A DNA stretch of 64,000 nt, from positions 1 through 64,000 of the forward strand of contig CADCHN010000007.1 in assembly GCA_902801295.1 (NCBI GenBank). Direction: 5' to 3'. This stretch comes from Oscillospiraceae bacterium (GTDB lineage: Bacteria > Bacillota > Clostridia > Oscillospirales > Oscillospiraceae). Shown piece after piece: positions 7,375 through 15,822 of this stretch. Made by a program: the position numbers and the translations under genes. The notes below the pieces were generated by a model. The model was not told where the DNA came from, made no database searches, and saw only the letters and a list, made by a program, of their open reading frames with translations. The first letter of the stretch is position 1. Every line of letters starts with the position of its first letter.

Positions 7375-8439
7375 ATGAAACGTCAATTTTTTCTCAGGGT
7401 ATGCGCCCTGCTCCTGTGCCTTCTGACAACGCTGTCGCTGGCCGCCTGCGGGGAGAGCACCGAATATCACCGGGAAGTATACGCCATGGACACCGTCATG
7501 ACGCTGACGGCCTACGGCCCCAAGGCAGAGGCCGGGCTGACCGCCGGTGAGTCCGTCATTCTCTCCATGGATGCAATGCTCGATCCCGAACTTCCCACCA
7601 GCATCGTCTATGCCATGAACCACGCGCACGCCGCCTCCGTCTCCGTTCCGGGTCAGGTGGCCCGCATGATCCAGGCAGCGCAGACCGTCTATCAGCAGAG
7701 CAACAAGCTTGGCATCAATTCGCTCGACCTGTCGGTGTATCCCCTGGTCAAACTCTGGGGCTTTGTGGACGGCAGCTACTATGTCCCCAACGACCTGGAA
7801 ATCGCCGACGCGCGCTCCCGCCTGCAGTTTGACCAGGTGATCCTCAGCAGCTTCCCCAGCTCGGGCAGCTATGAGGTGAGCATGCCGGACGGCTGCGAGA
7901 TCAGCTTCGGTGCCGTCGCCAAGGGCTGCACCTCCGCCTACGTCATCGACGCCATGCGAAACGCCGGCGTCACCAGCGGCATCATCTCGCTCGGCGGCAA
8001 CATCCAGACGCTCGGTCTCAAGCCGGACGGCAGCAAATGGCGCATCGGCATTGCCGACCCCAACAGCCCGGATACCTACCTGGGCATTCTGACCGCGGGA
8101 GAGATCGCCGTTGTCACCAGCGGCAGCTATCAGCGCAATTTCACCGACCCGCGCACCGGAAAGCTCTATCACCACATCATTGATCCGCGCTCCGGCCGCC
8201 CCGCCGAAAACTCCCTGGTCTCCGCCACGGTGATCTGTGAGGACGGCGCCATGGCCGACGCGCTGTCCACCGCAATGTTCGTTCTGGGCGAAACCAACGC
8301 CCTGCGCTACTGGCGCACCTACGGCAGAGATTTCGAAATGATCCTGGTCACCAAGGACAACGAGGTCGTCTGCACCAGCGGGCTGATCGAAGAATTCAGC
8401 CTCGAAAACCAGAACTACACGCTGAGATTTTCCGAGTAA
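7375..8439 (+). CDS. apbE: FAD:protein FMN transferase, lipoprotein ApbE
   Basis: A 354-residue ApbE-family enzyme that attaches FMN from FAD to a threonine of target flavoproteins such as RnfG/NqrC-type subunits. It starts with a lipoprotein signal (MKRQFFLRVC to LSLAAC, lipobox Cys about residue 24), so it is anchored outside the membrane. Family motifs are YAMDTVMTLTAYG, the SFGAVAKGCTSAYVID block, SLGGNIQTLG and the HHIIDPRSGRP metal/FAD motif followed by ICEDGAMADALSTAMFVLG. ATG 7375 is chosen over the upstream in-frame ATG 7351 because the signal peptide begins here and AAGGGA precedes it. No Rnf or Nqr genes are in the window. It ends 6 bp before recG, so the two are probably cotranscribed. 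Confidence 0.93.
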   Translation: MKRQFFLRVCALLLCLLTTLSLAACGESTEYHREVYAMDTVMTLTAYGPKAEAGLTAGESVILSMDAMLDPELPTSIVYAMNHAHAASVSVPGQVARMIQAAQTVYQQSNKLGINSLDLSVYPLVKLWGFVDGSYYVPNDLEIADARSRLQFDQVILSSFPSSGSYEVSMPDGCEISFGAVAKGCTSAYVIDAMRNAGVTSGIISLGGNIQTLGLKPDGSKWRIGIADPNSPDTYLGILTAGEIAVVTSGSYQRNFTDPRTGKLYHHIIDPRSGRPAENSLVSATVICEDGAMADALSTAMFVLGETNALRYWRTYGRDFEMILVTKDNEVVCTSGLIEEFSLENQNYTLRFSE

Positions 8440-8445
8440 ACACCA

Positions 8446-10500
8446 ATGGCTGATCTGAATACCGACATTAGATACATCAAGGGCATAGGAGAAAAAAAGG
8501 CGCTCGCGCTGAACAAGCTGGGCGTCTTTTCTCTCTATGACCTTGTTTCCTTTTTCCCCCGCAAATACGAGGACCGCAGCCAGTTTCGGCCCATCGCCGA
8601 GACGCTCGACGGCGAAACCGTCTGCATCCGGGCGCTCGTGGCTGATACGCCGCGGCTGATGCGCATCCGGCGCGGCATGGAGCTGGTGAAGTTCCGCGCC
8701 GTGGACGAGAGCGGTTCGGTTGACATAACTTATTTTAATCAGAATTATGTGAAGGATAACCTGAGTCGCGGCGATCAGGTCTGCTTCTACGGGCGCATGG
8801 AGTGCAAGGGTGCGCGCCGCAGCATGGTCAATCCCGTCTATGAGCACGAGGGCAGCGGCAAGGGCGTCACCGGACGCATCGTGCCGATCTACCGCATGAC
8901 GGCGGGGCTGAACCAGCGCACGATCCTGCAGGCCGTGCGGCAGGGGCTGGACGCCTGCGGCGAGCAGCTGCCGGAGGCGCTGCCCGAGGCGGTGCGGCAG
9001 CGGCAGAAGCTGGTGCAGGCGCGCTACGCCTATGAAAACATCCACTTTCCCGCCGACTTCGGCACGCTGGAGCTGGCACGGCGGCGGCTGATTTTTGAGG
9101 AGCTGTTCGTCCTCTCCTGCGCGCTGAGCGACGTGCGCCGTGAGCGTGACAACGATAACGGCCTGCGCCTGCCGGCGGCCGATCCCGAGGACTTCTGGCG
9201 CACGCTGCCCTTTGCGCCCACCGGAGCGCAGCGGCGCGCGGTGGCGGAGGCGATGGCCGACATGACAAGCGGCAAGGCGATGAGCAGGCTCGTGCAGGGC
9301 GACGTGGGCAGCGGCAAGACGCTCGTTGCCGCGGCACTGATCTGGTTTACTTACCGCGGCGGCTACACCAGCGCCTTCATGGCGCCGACGGAGATTCTGG
9401 CCGACCAGCATTTTGCCACGCTCTCCGGCTTCCTCACACCGCTGGGGCTGCGGATCGGCAAGCTCACGGGCGCGATGAACGCCAAAGAAAAACGGCAGGT
9501 GAAAACGGCGCTGAAAAACGGCGAGCTCGACCTCATCGTCGGCACACACGCCCTCTTCAGCGACGACGTGGAGTATCACAAGCTCGGCCTCGTCGTCACC
9601 GACGAGCAGCACCGCTTCGGCGTTGGCCAGCGCTCGGCGCTGATCGGCAAGGGTGCGCGGCCGCATGTGCTCGTCATGTCCGCCACGCCCATCCCGCGCA
9701 CGCTTGCGCTGATCCTCTACGGCGACCTGGACGTGTCCGTCATCGACGAGCTACCGCCCGGGCGGCAGAAGGTGGACACCTTCGCCGTGGACGAGAGCTA
9801 CCGCGCGCGGCTCAACGGCTTTATCCGGAAGCTGATCGGCGAAGGGCGGCAGGTTTTCGTCGTCTGCCCGATGGTAGAGGAAAACGAGGAGCTGACCGTG
9901 CCGCTCAAATCCGCCGAGGAGCACGCCGCCGCGCTGCAAAAAGAGTTTCCCGATCTGCGCGTTCTGTGCGTTCACGGGAAAATGAAGCCGAAGGACAAGG
10001 ACGCCGTGATGCGTGCCTTCGCCGCGGGCGAGGCGGACATTCTGGTGTCCACGACGGTGATCGAGGTCGGCGTGGACGTGCCCAACGCCGCGCTGATGGT
10101 GGTGGAAAACGCTGAGCGCTTCGGTCTGAGCCAGCTGCATCAGCTGCGCGGCCGCGTCGGGCGAGGTCAGCACAAGAGCTGGTGCATCCTTGTCTCCGAC
10201 AACGACAGTGAGGAGACGAAGGCTCGGCTCGGCATCATGTGCAAGACGAATGACGGCTTCAAGATCTCCGAGGAGGATTTGCGGCTGCGCGGTCCGGGCG
10301 ATTTCTTCGGCTCACGGCAGCACGGCCTGCCCGAGATGCATGTGGCCGATCTCGGCGCGGACGTGAACGTGATGCAGGAGGCGCAAAAAGAGGCCGGGCT
10401 TCTGCTGGAGGCCGATCCGCGGCTTGAGCAGCCGGAAAACGCCGCGCTGCGCGAACGGGTGGAGAAGCTGCTGGCGCAAAGCGCCGCCGGCTGGAATTAA
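8446..10500 (+). CDS. recG: ATP-dependent DNA helicase RecG
   Basis: A 684-residue superfamily 2 helicase that regresses stalled replication forks and drives branch migration. The N-terminal wedge/OB-fold domain covers about residues 1-180, with KGIGEKKALALNKLG at the start. The helicase core has Walker A GDVGSGKTLVA near 285, the DEQHRFGVGQR box near 385, SATPIPRTLAL, and the C-terminal lobe with VSTTVIEVGVDVPNA and QLRGRVGRGQ. The length fits RecG. The start ATG 8446 lies 6 bp after the apbE stop with no strong RBS, so translational coupling is likely. Confidence 0.96.
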   Translation: MADLNTDIRYIKGIGEKKALALNKLGVFSLYDLVSFFPRKYEDRSQFRPIAETLDGETVCIRALVADTPRLMRIRRGMELVKFRAVDESGSVDITYFNQNYVKDNLSRGDQVCFYGRMECKGARRSMVNPVYEHEGSGKGVTGRIVPIYRMTAGLNQRTILQAVRQGLDACGEQLPEALPEAVRQRQKLVQARYAYENIHFPADFGTLELARRRLIFEELFVLSCALSDVRRERDNDNGLRLPAADPEDFWRTLPFAPTGAQRRAVAEAMADMTSGKAMSRLVQGDVGSGKTLVAAALIWFTYRGGYTSAFMAPTEILADQHFATLSGFLTPLGLRIGKLTGAMNAKEKRQVKTALKNGELDLIVGTHALFSDDVEYHKLGLVVTDEQHRFGVGQRSALIGKGARPHVLVMSATPIPRTLALILYGDLDVSVIDELPPGRQKVDTFAVDESYRARLNGFIRKLIGEGRQVFVVCPMVEENEELTVPLKSAEEHAAALQKEFPDLRVLCVHGKMKPKDKDAVMRAFAAGEADILVSTTVIEVGVDVPNAALMVVENAERFGLSQLHQLRGRVGRGQHKSWCILVSDNDSEETKARLGIMCKTNDGFKISEEDLRLRGPGDFFGSRQHGLPEMHVADLGADVNVMQEAQKEAGLLLEADPRLEQPENAALRERVEKLLAQSAAGWN

Positions 10501-10519
10501 TAAGGAAAGGAACTATGAT

Positions 10520-11047
10520 ATGAAACGCTTTTTGTCTTTGATCCTGGCACTATGCCTGCTTTGTCTCTGCGCTTGCGGAACAGCCGCGCCGGTTCAGGAA
10601 ACCGGTGAGCCGGAACAGGAGACCGGCGAGCCGGCAGCGGCCGAATCCCCTGCCATTGACGCGCCGGAGCTTGCACCGATCCTCGCCGAAATCAGCGAGC
10701 GGATGCATCCCGGCACCGCGGGCAGCAGCCTGACCGCGGCGCAGCTGGCGGTATTGCTGCTGGACTGGTGCGTGCAGACGGATTGGGATGAGGCGCAGAT
10801 CCGCGCCTCGGTCGAGGACTTTCTCGCGCCGATGACGCAGCGCGAGCGCACCGAATTTGCCCTGCAGCTGACCTCAGTCAGCGGCGCGGTCGATGCGCTG
10901 CTGGGTGACGGCGGTGAGGGGCTGCTGGAGGACATCGGCGGCGCGGAGGGCACGCTCTGGCCATGGACGGACGCGCCGACGGAAAAGCTCGAAGCCTTGT
11001 TCGCCGCCGCGAACGCGGAAGAACTGATGGCGGATATCAATTCCTGA
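10520..11047 (+). CDS. Predicted lipoprotein of unknown function
   Basis: A 175-residue protein with a lipoprotein signal (MKRFLSLILALCLLCLCACG, Cys about 17-19), a Glu/Pro-rich linker (residues 20-50) and an alpha-helical remainder with no motif I recognise. The helical part has acidic stretches (DWCVQTDWDEAQIRASVEDF). GGAAAGGAAC precedes ATG 10520, 20 bp after recG. A function is not assigned. Confidence 0.75.
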   Translation: MKRFLSLILALCLLCLCACGTAAPVQETGEPEQETGEPAAAESPAIDAPELAPILAEISERMHPGTAGSSLTAAQLAVLLLDWCVQTDWDEAQIRASVEDFLAPMTQRERTEFALQLTSVSGAVDALLGDGGEGLLEDIGGAEGTLWPWTDAPTEKLEALFAAANAEELMADINS

Positions 11048-11062
11048 TCATTATTCATGACA

Positions 11063-11096
11063 AAGCCCGGCGAACTCCATGGAGTTCGCCGGGCTT
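11063..11096. terminator. Bidirectional terminator, 17-bp palindrome
   Basis: AAGCCCGGCGAACTCCA followed at once by its complement, between the rightward lipoprotein gene and the leftward aldo/keto reductase gene. Confidence 0.85.
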
Positions 11097-11113
11097 ATAC
11101 TTATACCGAAAAC

Positions 11114-12238
11114 TTATTTCTCGAATTCTTTGGCCACGTCCTGCAAAAGCTCGCGGATCGGCAGGTGCTGGGGGCAGACGCGCTCACACTGGCCGCAGCG
11201 GATGCAGTCGGAAGCCTTGCCGTTTCGGGACGTGCAGACATCTTCATAGTAGAAGTTCGCGTTCCAGTCGTGGTAGAGGCCCTTGTTGTTGTAGCAGGCA
11301 AAGACGTCCGGGATCAGGATCTTCTTCGGGCAGCCGTCCACGCAGTAGCGGCAGGCGGTGCAGGGAATCAGGTGGCGGCCGTGAAAGATGGCGTTGACCT
11401 TGCGCACCGCGTCCATTTCCGCCTCGCTGAGCGGCACGAAGGGCGACATGGTGTTGAGGTTATCCTCCATCTGTGCCAGATCGCTCATGCCGGAGAGCAC
11501 CATGAACATCCCGTCAAAGCCCTCGGCAAAGCGGATGGCGTAGCTGGCATAGCTCTTGTCGCCCAGCGCGTCGTAGACGGCTTTGGCCTCGTCCGGGAGA
11601 TTGACCAGGTTGCCGCCCTTGACGGGCTCCATGACGATGACGGGCTTACCGTGCTTGCGGGCGACCTCGTAGACCGCGCGGCTCTGTACCGCCGGGTCCT
11701 CGAAGTCTGCATAGTTGAACTGGATCTGCACCACTTCGACCTCAGGGTAGGTCGTCAGGATCTCGTCCAGCATCTCGGGCGTGTCGTGGAAGGAGATGCC
11801 GACATGGCGCACCCTCCCCTGCTTTTTCAGCTCGAAGGCCGTCTCATAGGCCCGGCAGCGCTTGTATTTTTCAAAGTTCTGCGAGCTTTGGGCGTGCATC
11901 AGGAAGAAGTCGAAGTACTCGACCCCGCAGGCCGCAAGCTGGCTTTCAAAGAGGGGCACGATATCCTCTTCCTTTTCAAAATAGTTCGCGGTCAGCTTGT
12001 CGGTCAGGATATAGCGCTCGCGGGGATAGCGGCTCGTCAGCCCCTCGCGCAGCGCCAGCTCGCTCTTGCCCTTGATATAGCCGTGGGCGGTGTCAAAATA
12101 ATTGAAGCCGCGCTCCAGAAAACGGTCGACCATCTGCTTGAACTGCTCGATGTCCACCTTGTCTCCGATCATCGGCAGGCGCATGCACCCGAAGCCGAAG
12201 CGGTTGTTGACCTCCGGGAAAAAGGGATTTTGACTCAT
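11114..12238 (-). CDS. Aldo/keto reductase with C-terminal 4Fe-4S domain
   Basis: A 374-residue fusion of a TIM-barrel aldo/keto reductase with a ferredoxin-like tail. The barrel begins with NRFGFGCMRLPM, followed by the catalytic NYFDTAHGYIKGKSE (Asp and Tyr of the tetrad), ILTDKL (Lys) and VRHVGISFHD (His region). The tail carries two cysteine clusters, CTACRYCVDGCP and CIRCGQCERVCP, for two iron-sulfur clusters. Such fusions are common in anaerobes and presumably accept electrons from ferredoxin-linked partners; the substrate is unknown. It is a single gene, convergent with the lipoprotein gene and divergent from degV. Confidence 0.92.
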   Translation of the reverse strand: MSQNPFFPEVNNRFGFGCMRLPMIGDKVDIEQFKQMVDRFLERGFNYFDTAHGYIKGKSELALREGLTSRYPRERYILTDKLTANYFEKEEDIVPLFESQLAACGVEYFDFFLMHAQSSQNFEKYKRCRAYETAFELKKQGRVRHVGISFHDTPEMLDEILTTYPEVEVVQIQFNYADFEDPAVQSRAVYEVARKHGKPVIVMEPVKGGNLVNLPDEAKAVYDALGDKSYASYAIRFAEGFDGMFMVLSGMSDLAQMEDNLNTMSPFVPLSEAEMDAVRKVNAIFHGRHLIPCTACRYCVDGCPKKILIPDVFACYNNKGLYHDWNANFYYEDVCTSRNGKASDCIRCGQCERVCPQHLPIRELLQDVAKEFEK

Positions 12239-12349
12239 GTTTTCACGCTCCTCATCTGCTTGTATATGTTAATTATGAAGCAGAAGCGCTCAAAAAGCAA
12301 GTGTTTTTCCCGCACAAGGCACATTTTCAGTCCTTTTCCGAAATAATCG

Positions 12350-12378
12350 TTGCGGAAAAGTGTGCCGTATGGTATAGT
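12350..12378 (+). promoter_or_regulatory. Promoter of the DegV gene
   Basis: TTGCGG and TATAGT separated by 17 bp, 40 bp before the start codon. Confidence 0.6.
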
Positions 12379-12417
12379 GATTTTTAGCAATTTTGAGAAA
12401 GTGAGCTGATTTCTCTC

Positions 12418-13266
12418 ATGAGCAAACCGGTCATTATCACCGCGGACAGCACCTGCGATCTCTCGCCCGAGCTTCTTGAACGCTATCAGATCCGCACCAT
12501 CCCCCTGACGATTCTCCTCGGGGACGACAGCTTCCGCGACGGCGTCGACTTCACTCCGGACGACATGTACGCCCGTTATCATACCGACGGCACCCTGCCC
12601 AAGACCGCCGCACCCTCCGTGCAGGATTTTCTGGACTTCTTTGGCCCGTTCATCGATCAGGGCTATGAGATTGTCCACCTGGACATCAGCGCGGAGCTGT
12701 CCGGCACCTACAACGCCGCGTTCATCGCCTCCCAGGAGCTGGAGGGCGTTTACACCGTGGACAGCCGCATGCTCTCCACCGGCGTCGGCCTGCTGTGCAT
12801 CGAGGGCGCGGAGTGCGCCGCGCGCGGCATGGCGGCCGCCGAGATCGCCGAGCATCTTCGTGCCCTGACCGACAAGGTGGACACGAGCTTCGTGCTCGAC
12901 ACCCTGGAGTTCATGTGGAAGGGCGGGCGCTGCTCCGGCGTGGCCGCGCTGGGCGCCAATCTCCTGCGCCTCAAGCCAGGTCTGGAGATGAAGGACGGCA
13001 AGCTCGGCGTCTACAAAAAATACCGCGGCGGCATCAACGCCGTCTACAAGCAGTACATCACCGAGCGTCTGGCCGGCAAGTCCGTCCGCCCCGGGCACGT
13101 TTTTCTCACCGAGTCCGGTGAGATCGACCCCGCCGTGATCGCGGATCTGGAGGCGCACATCCGCAGCCTGATCGACGTGAAGGAGATCCACCACACCCGC
13201 GCCGGCTGCACCGTCTCCTCCCACTGCGGGCCGAAGACCCTGGGCGTGCTGTTTATCAACGAATAA
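12418..13266 (+). CDS. DegV family fatty-acid-binding protein
   Basis: A 282-residue DegV-type (FakB-like) protein. The family binds a single fatty acid and, with a FakA kinase, feeds it into phospholipid synthesis. Evidence is the start VIITADSTCDLSPELL, the IPLTILLGDDSFRDGVDFTPDDMY block, SAELSGTYNAAFIAS, VDSRMLSTGVGLL and the C-terminal SHCGPKTLGVLFI. The length is typical. No fakA gene is nearby, and the gene stands alone between its promoter (12350-12378) and a terminator (13278-13307). Confidence 0.93.
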   Translation: MSKPVIITADSTCDLSPELLERYQIRTIPLTILLGDDSFRDGVDFTPDDMYARYHTDGTLPKTAAPSVQDFLDFFGPFIDQGYEIVHLDISAELSGTYNAAFIASQELEGVYTVDSRMLSTGVGLLCIEGAECAARGMAAAEIAEHLRALTDKVDTSFVLDTLEFMWKGGRCSGVAALGANLLRLKPGLEMKDGKLGVYKKYRGGINAVYKQYITERLAGKSVRPGHVFLTESGEIDPAVIADLEAHIRSLIDVKEIHHTRAGCTVSSHCGPKTLGVLFINE

Positions 13267-13277
13267 TCCGATATGCC

Positions 13278-13307
13278 AAAACCCGCCCTTTTCGCCGGGC
13301 GGGTTTT
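13278..13307 (+). terminator. Terminator of the DegV gene
   Basis: AAAACCCGCCC pairs with GGGCGGGTTTT, 11 bp after the stop codon. Confidence 0.85.
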
Positions 13308-13346
13308 CTGCTATACTGGGAATATGAATTCAAAGGAGGCATCATC

Positions 13347-13673
13347 ATGATCCAGCCGAATGACGTCGATAAAATCAGCGATGAGGACTGGGAAGCTTTC
13401 AAAAAGAAGGCCGCACAGGACGAGCTGTATTACACCGGGGAGGGCGATCTGCTCGACACGGCCGAGGGGCGCTCCAAATTCTGCCGCCTTAACGAAAGCG
13501 GCCTGTTCCGCAAGCCGGATCCCCTGTATCCGGGCTATTTCATTTATGTTTTCAACAACCAGGGCGAGGGCATGGTCATCAAGCGCCGCAGCCGCGTCGA
13601 TCCCACGCTGATGGACGATGTGGAATTCAACGCCGAGGGCGATGAGATCAGCCGCTCCTACGAGCCGGCCTGA
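13347..13673 (+). CDS. Small acidic protein of unknown function
   Basis: A 108-residue soluble protein with no signal peptide and no motif I can name. It is acidic at the N-terminus (DVDKISDEDWEAFKKKAAQD) and has an aromatic, probably beta-rich middle (YPGYFIYVFNNQGEGMVIKRR). The Shine-Dalgarno AAAGGAGG lies 8 nt before ATG 13347 and codon use fits its neighbours, so it is a real gene. It is monocistronic, ending before a convergent terminator shared with spoVAC. Confidence 0.75.
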   Translation: MIQPNDVDKISDEDWEAFKKKAAQDELYYTGEGDLLDTAEGRSKFCRLNESGLFRKPDPLYPGYFIYVFNNQGEGMVIKRRSRVDPTLMDDVEFNAEGDEISRSYEPA

Positions 13674-13700
13674 CCCGCCCCGCACCCATGGCCGGAGATG

Positions 13701-13734
13701 AAAAAGCAGACCTGTAGATGCAGGTCTGCTTTTT
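13701..13734. terminator. Bidirectional terminator
   Basis: AAAAAGCAGACCTG pairs with CAGGTCTGCTTTTT across a 6-nt loop, between the small acidic protein gene and convergent spoVAC. Confidence 0.88.
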
Positions 13735-14165
13735 CACCCGATCAAGCAGAGGATCAGGCCGTAGATGACGCTGGCCGAGATGCCGAAAACGATCACAGGG
13801 CCGGCGATGGAGAACATCTTGACCGCGGTGCCGGTGATGAAGCCCTCGGTTTTGAATTCCAGGGCAGGCGCCACGACGGAGTTGGCAAAGCCGGTGATCG
13901 GCACCAGCGTGCCGGCGCCGGCGCGCTTGGCAATGTTGTCATAGAGGCCGAGACCCGTCAAAAGCGCGCCGAGGAACACCATCGAGACAGACTCGGCTGT
14001 AGCGGCGCTCTCCTCGTCCAGGCCGAGCGAGGTATAGAGGTTCAGTAAAAACTGCCCCAGGCAGCAGATCAGCCCGCCCACCAGGAAGGCCCAGAGCACG
14101 TTTTTCCCCACCGGGGAGCGCGGCGCGTGCCGCTCGGTATATTGTTTGTATTCTTCGTTGGTCAT
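13734..14165 (-). CDS. spoVAC: Stage V sporulation protein AC
   Basis: A 143-residue membrane protein of the SpoVA channel, which moves dipicolinic acid across the spore inner membrane during sporulation and germination. Evidence is the SpoVAC-type sequence SPVGKNVLWAFLVGGLICCLGQ, the GLYDNIAKRAGAGTLVPITGFANS motif, PALEFKTEGFITG, and four hydrophobic helices. The start is either ATG 14165 or GTG 14174 (three codons longer); the GTG has AGGAAAG only 4 nt away, so the choice is open. spoVAD and spoVAEB usually follow, but here a terminator comes directly after, so the operon is split. This gene is the clearest evidence that the organism forms endospores. Confidence 0.92.
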   Translation of the reverse strand: MTNEEYKQYTERHAPRSPVGKNVLWAFLVGGLICCLGQFLLNLYTSLGLDEESAATAESVSMVFLGALLTGLGLYDNIAKRAGAGTLVPITGFANSVVAPALEFKTEGFITGTAVKMFSIAGPVIVFGISASVIYGLILCLIG

Positions 14166-14222
14166 GTTTGTCACCCGTCTTTCCTGCCGATAGTATGCGT
14201 CGCTTTTTAGTTTTTATGAAAA

Positions 14223-14251
14223 TTGACAAGTGCCGCCGGATATGATAAGTT
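14223..14251 (+). promoter_or_regulatory. Candidate promoter of galT
   Basis: TTGACA and TAAGTT with a 17-bp gap, 35 bp before the start codon. The -35 is perfect, the -10 weak. Confidence 0.45.
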
Positions 14252-14285
14252 TGGTAAAAAAATATAAATAGTTGGAGGAAGCCGT

Positions 14286-15773
14286 ATGAGAGCTTATCTG
14301 GACGCATTGCTGGACTACGCCGTCAACGCCGGTCTGATTTTGAAGGAGGACCGGGTGTTTTGCTATAACCGCCTGCTGGAGGTCATGGAGCTGGACGAAG
14401 CGGAGGACGAAGGCTATATCGAGGCTCCGCTGCACGAGATCCTCGAGGCCCTGTGCGACGACGCCTGCCGCCGCGGCGTCATCGACGACAACGCCACGGC
14501 CCGCGATCTCTTCGACACGAAGCTCATGGGCGTGCTGACGCCCTTCCCGCACGAGGTTCGCGCCGGTTTTGCCGCGCTCTACGACATGAGCCCGGAGGCG
14601 GCGACCTCCTGGTACTACCGCTTCAGTCAGGACACGAACTATATCCGCCGCGACCGCATCCGCAAGGATCAAAAGTGGGTCTACGAGGGCGCCTACGGTC
14701 CGCTGGACATCACCATCAACCTCTCCAAGCCCGAGAAGGACCCCCGCGCCATCGCGGCAGCCCGTCTCGCGCCGCAGAGCGGCTATCCCAAATGCCAGCT
14801 CTGTGACACCAACGAGGGCTACGCCGGGCGCATGAACCACCCGGCGCGCCAGAACCTGCGCCTGATCCCCCTGCGCCTCGACGGGGCGGACTGGTACCTG
14901 CAGTACTCTCCCTACGTCTACTACAACGAGCACTGCATCGTGTTCAACAGACAGCACATCCCCATGAAAATCGACGCGGGCAGCTTCCGCCGCCTGCTGG
15001 ACTTTGTCACGCTCTTCCCGCACTATTTCCTCGGCTCCAACGCAGACCTTCCGATCGTGGGCGGCTCGATTCTGAGCCACGACCACTTCCAGGGCGGTCA
15101 CTATGAGTTTGCCATGGCCAAGGCCCCGGTGGAAACGCCGCTGCGCTTTGCGGGCTTTGAGGACATCCGCGCGGGCATCGTGCGCTGGCCGATGTCGGTC
15201 ATCCGCATCACCGGGCCCGACCGCGAGCGCCTGGCCTCGCTGGCCGAGCGCATTCTGAACGCCTGGCGCGGCTACACGGACGAGAGCGCGTCCGTCTTTG
15301 CCGAGACCGAAGGCACACCCCACAACACCATCACGCCCATCGCCCGCCGCCGCGGCGAGGATTATGAGCTGGATCTGGTGCTGCGCAACAACCTCACCAC
15401 CGAAGAGCACCCGCTCGGCCTCTTCCATCCGCACGCGAAGCTCCACCACATCAAGAAGGAAAACATCGGCCTGATCGAGGTCATGGGCCTCGCCGTGCTC
15501 CCCTCCCGCCTGAAAACGGAGTTGGAGGCTCTCAGCCGCGCGATCCTCGATGGCAGCGACCTGCGCGCAGACGCTGCGCTCGAAAAGCACGCCGACTGGG
15601 TGGACGAGCTGAAAGCCCGCCACACCTTCACCAAGGAAAACGTCCGACAGATTCTGGAGGACGAGGTCGGTTTGGTGTTCCAGCAGGTGTTGGAGGACGC
15701 GGGCGTCTTTAAGCGCGACGCGGCCGGACAGGCAGCCTTCCGCCGCTTTGCCGAGGCGGTCAACCGCTTCTGA
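14286..15773 (+). CDS. galT: UDP-glucose--hexose-1-phosphate uridylyltransferase (type 2)
   Basis: A 495-residue galactose-1-phosphate uridylyltransferase of the Firmicutes GalT class, second step of the Leloir pathway (Gal-1-P + UDP-Glc to Glc-1-P + UDP-Gal). Diagnostic segments are FDTKLMGVLTPFPHEV, the CQLCDTNEGYAGRMNHPARQN region, YYNEHCIVFN, and the active-site histidines in GGSILSHDHFQGGHYEFAM. RBS TTGGAGGAA lies 6 nt before ATG 14286. galK and galE are not adjacent, so it is probably transcribed alone; a terminator follows at 15785. Confidence 0.95.
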   Translation: MRAYLDALLDYAVNAGLILKEDRVFCYNRLLEVMELDEAEDEGYIEAPLHEILEALCDDACRRGVIDDNATARDLFDTKLMGVLTPFPHEVRAGFAALYDMSPEAATSWYYRFSQDTNYIRRDRIRKDQKWVYEGAYGPLDITINLSKPEKDPRAIAAARLAPQSGYPKCQLCDTNEGYAGRMNHPARQNLRLIPLRLDGADWYLQYSPYVYYNEHCIVFNRQHIPMKIDAGSFRRLLDFVTLFPHYFLGSNADLPIVGGSILSHDHFQGGHYEFAMAKAPVETPLRFAGFEDIRAGIVRWPMSVIRITGPDRERLASLAERILNAWRGYTDESASVFAETEGTPHNTITPIARRRGEDYELDLVLRNNLTTEEHPLGLFHPHAKLHHIKKENIGLIEVMGLAVLPSRLKTELEALSRAILDGSDLRADAALEKHADWVDELKARHTFTKENVRQILEDEVGLVFQQVLEDAGVFKRDAAGQAAFRRFAEAVNRF

Positions 15774-15784
15774 TGTTGCTGATG

Positions 15785-15822
15785 AAAAAGACCTGGAAAG
15801 CATTGCTTTCCAGGTCTTTTTT
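15785..15822. terminator. Bidirectional terminator, 16-bp stem
   Basis: AAAAGACCTGGAAAGC and its complement around an ATT loop with T-runs on both sides, between convergent galT and the L,D-transpeptidase gene. Confidence 0.92.
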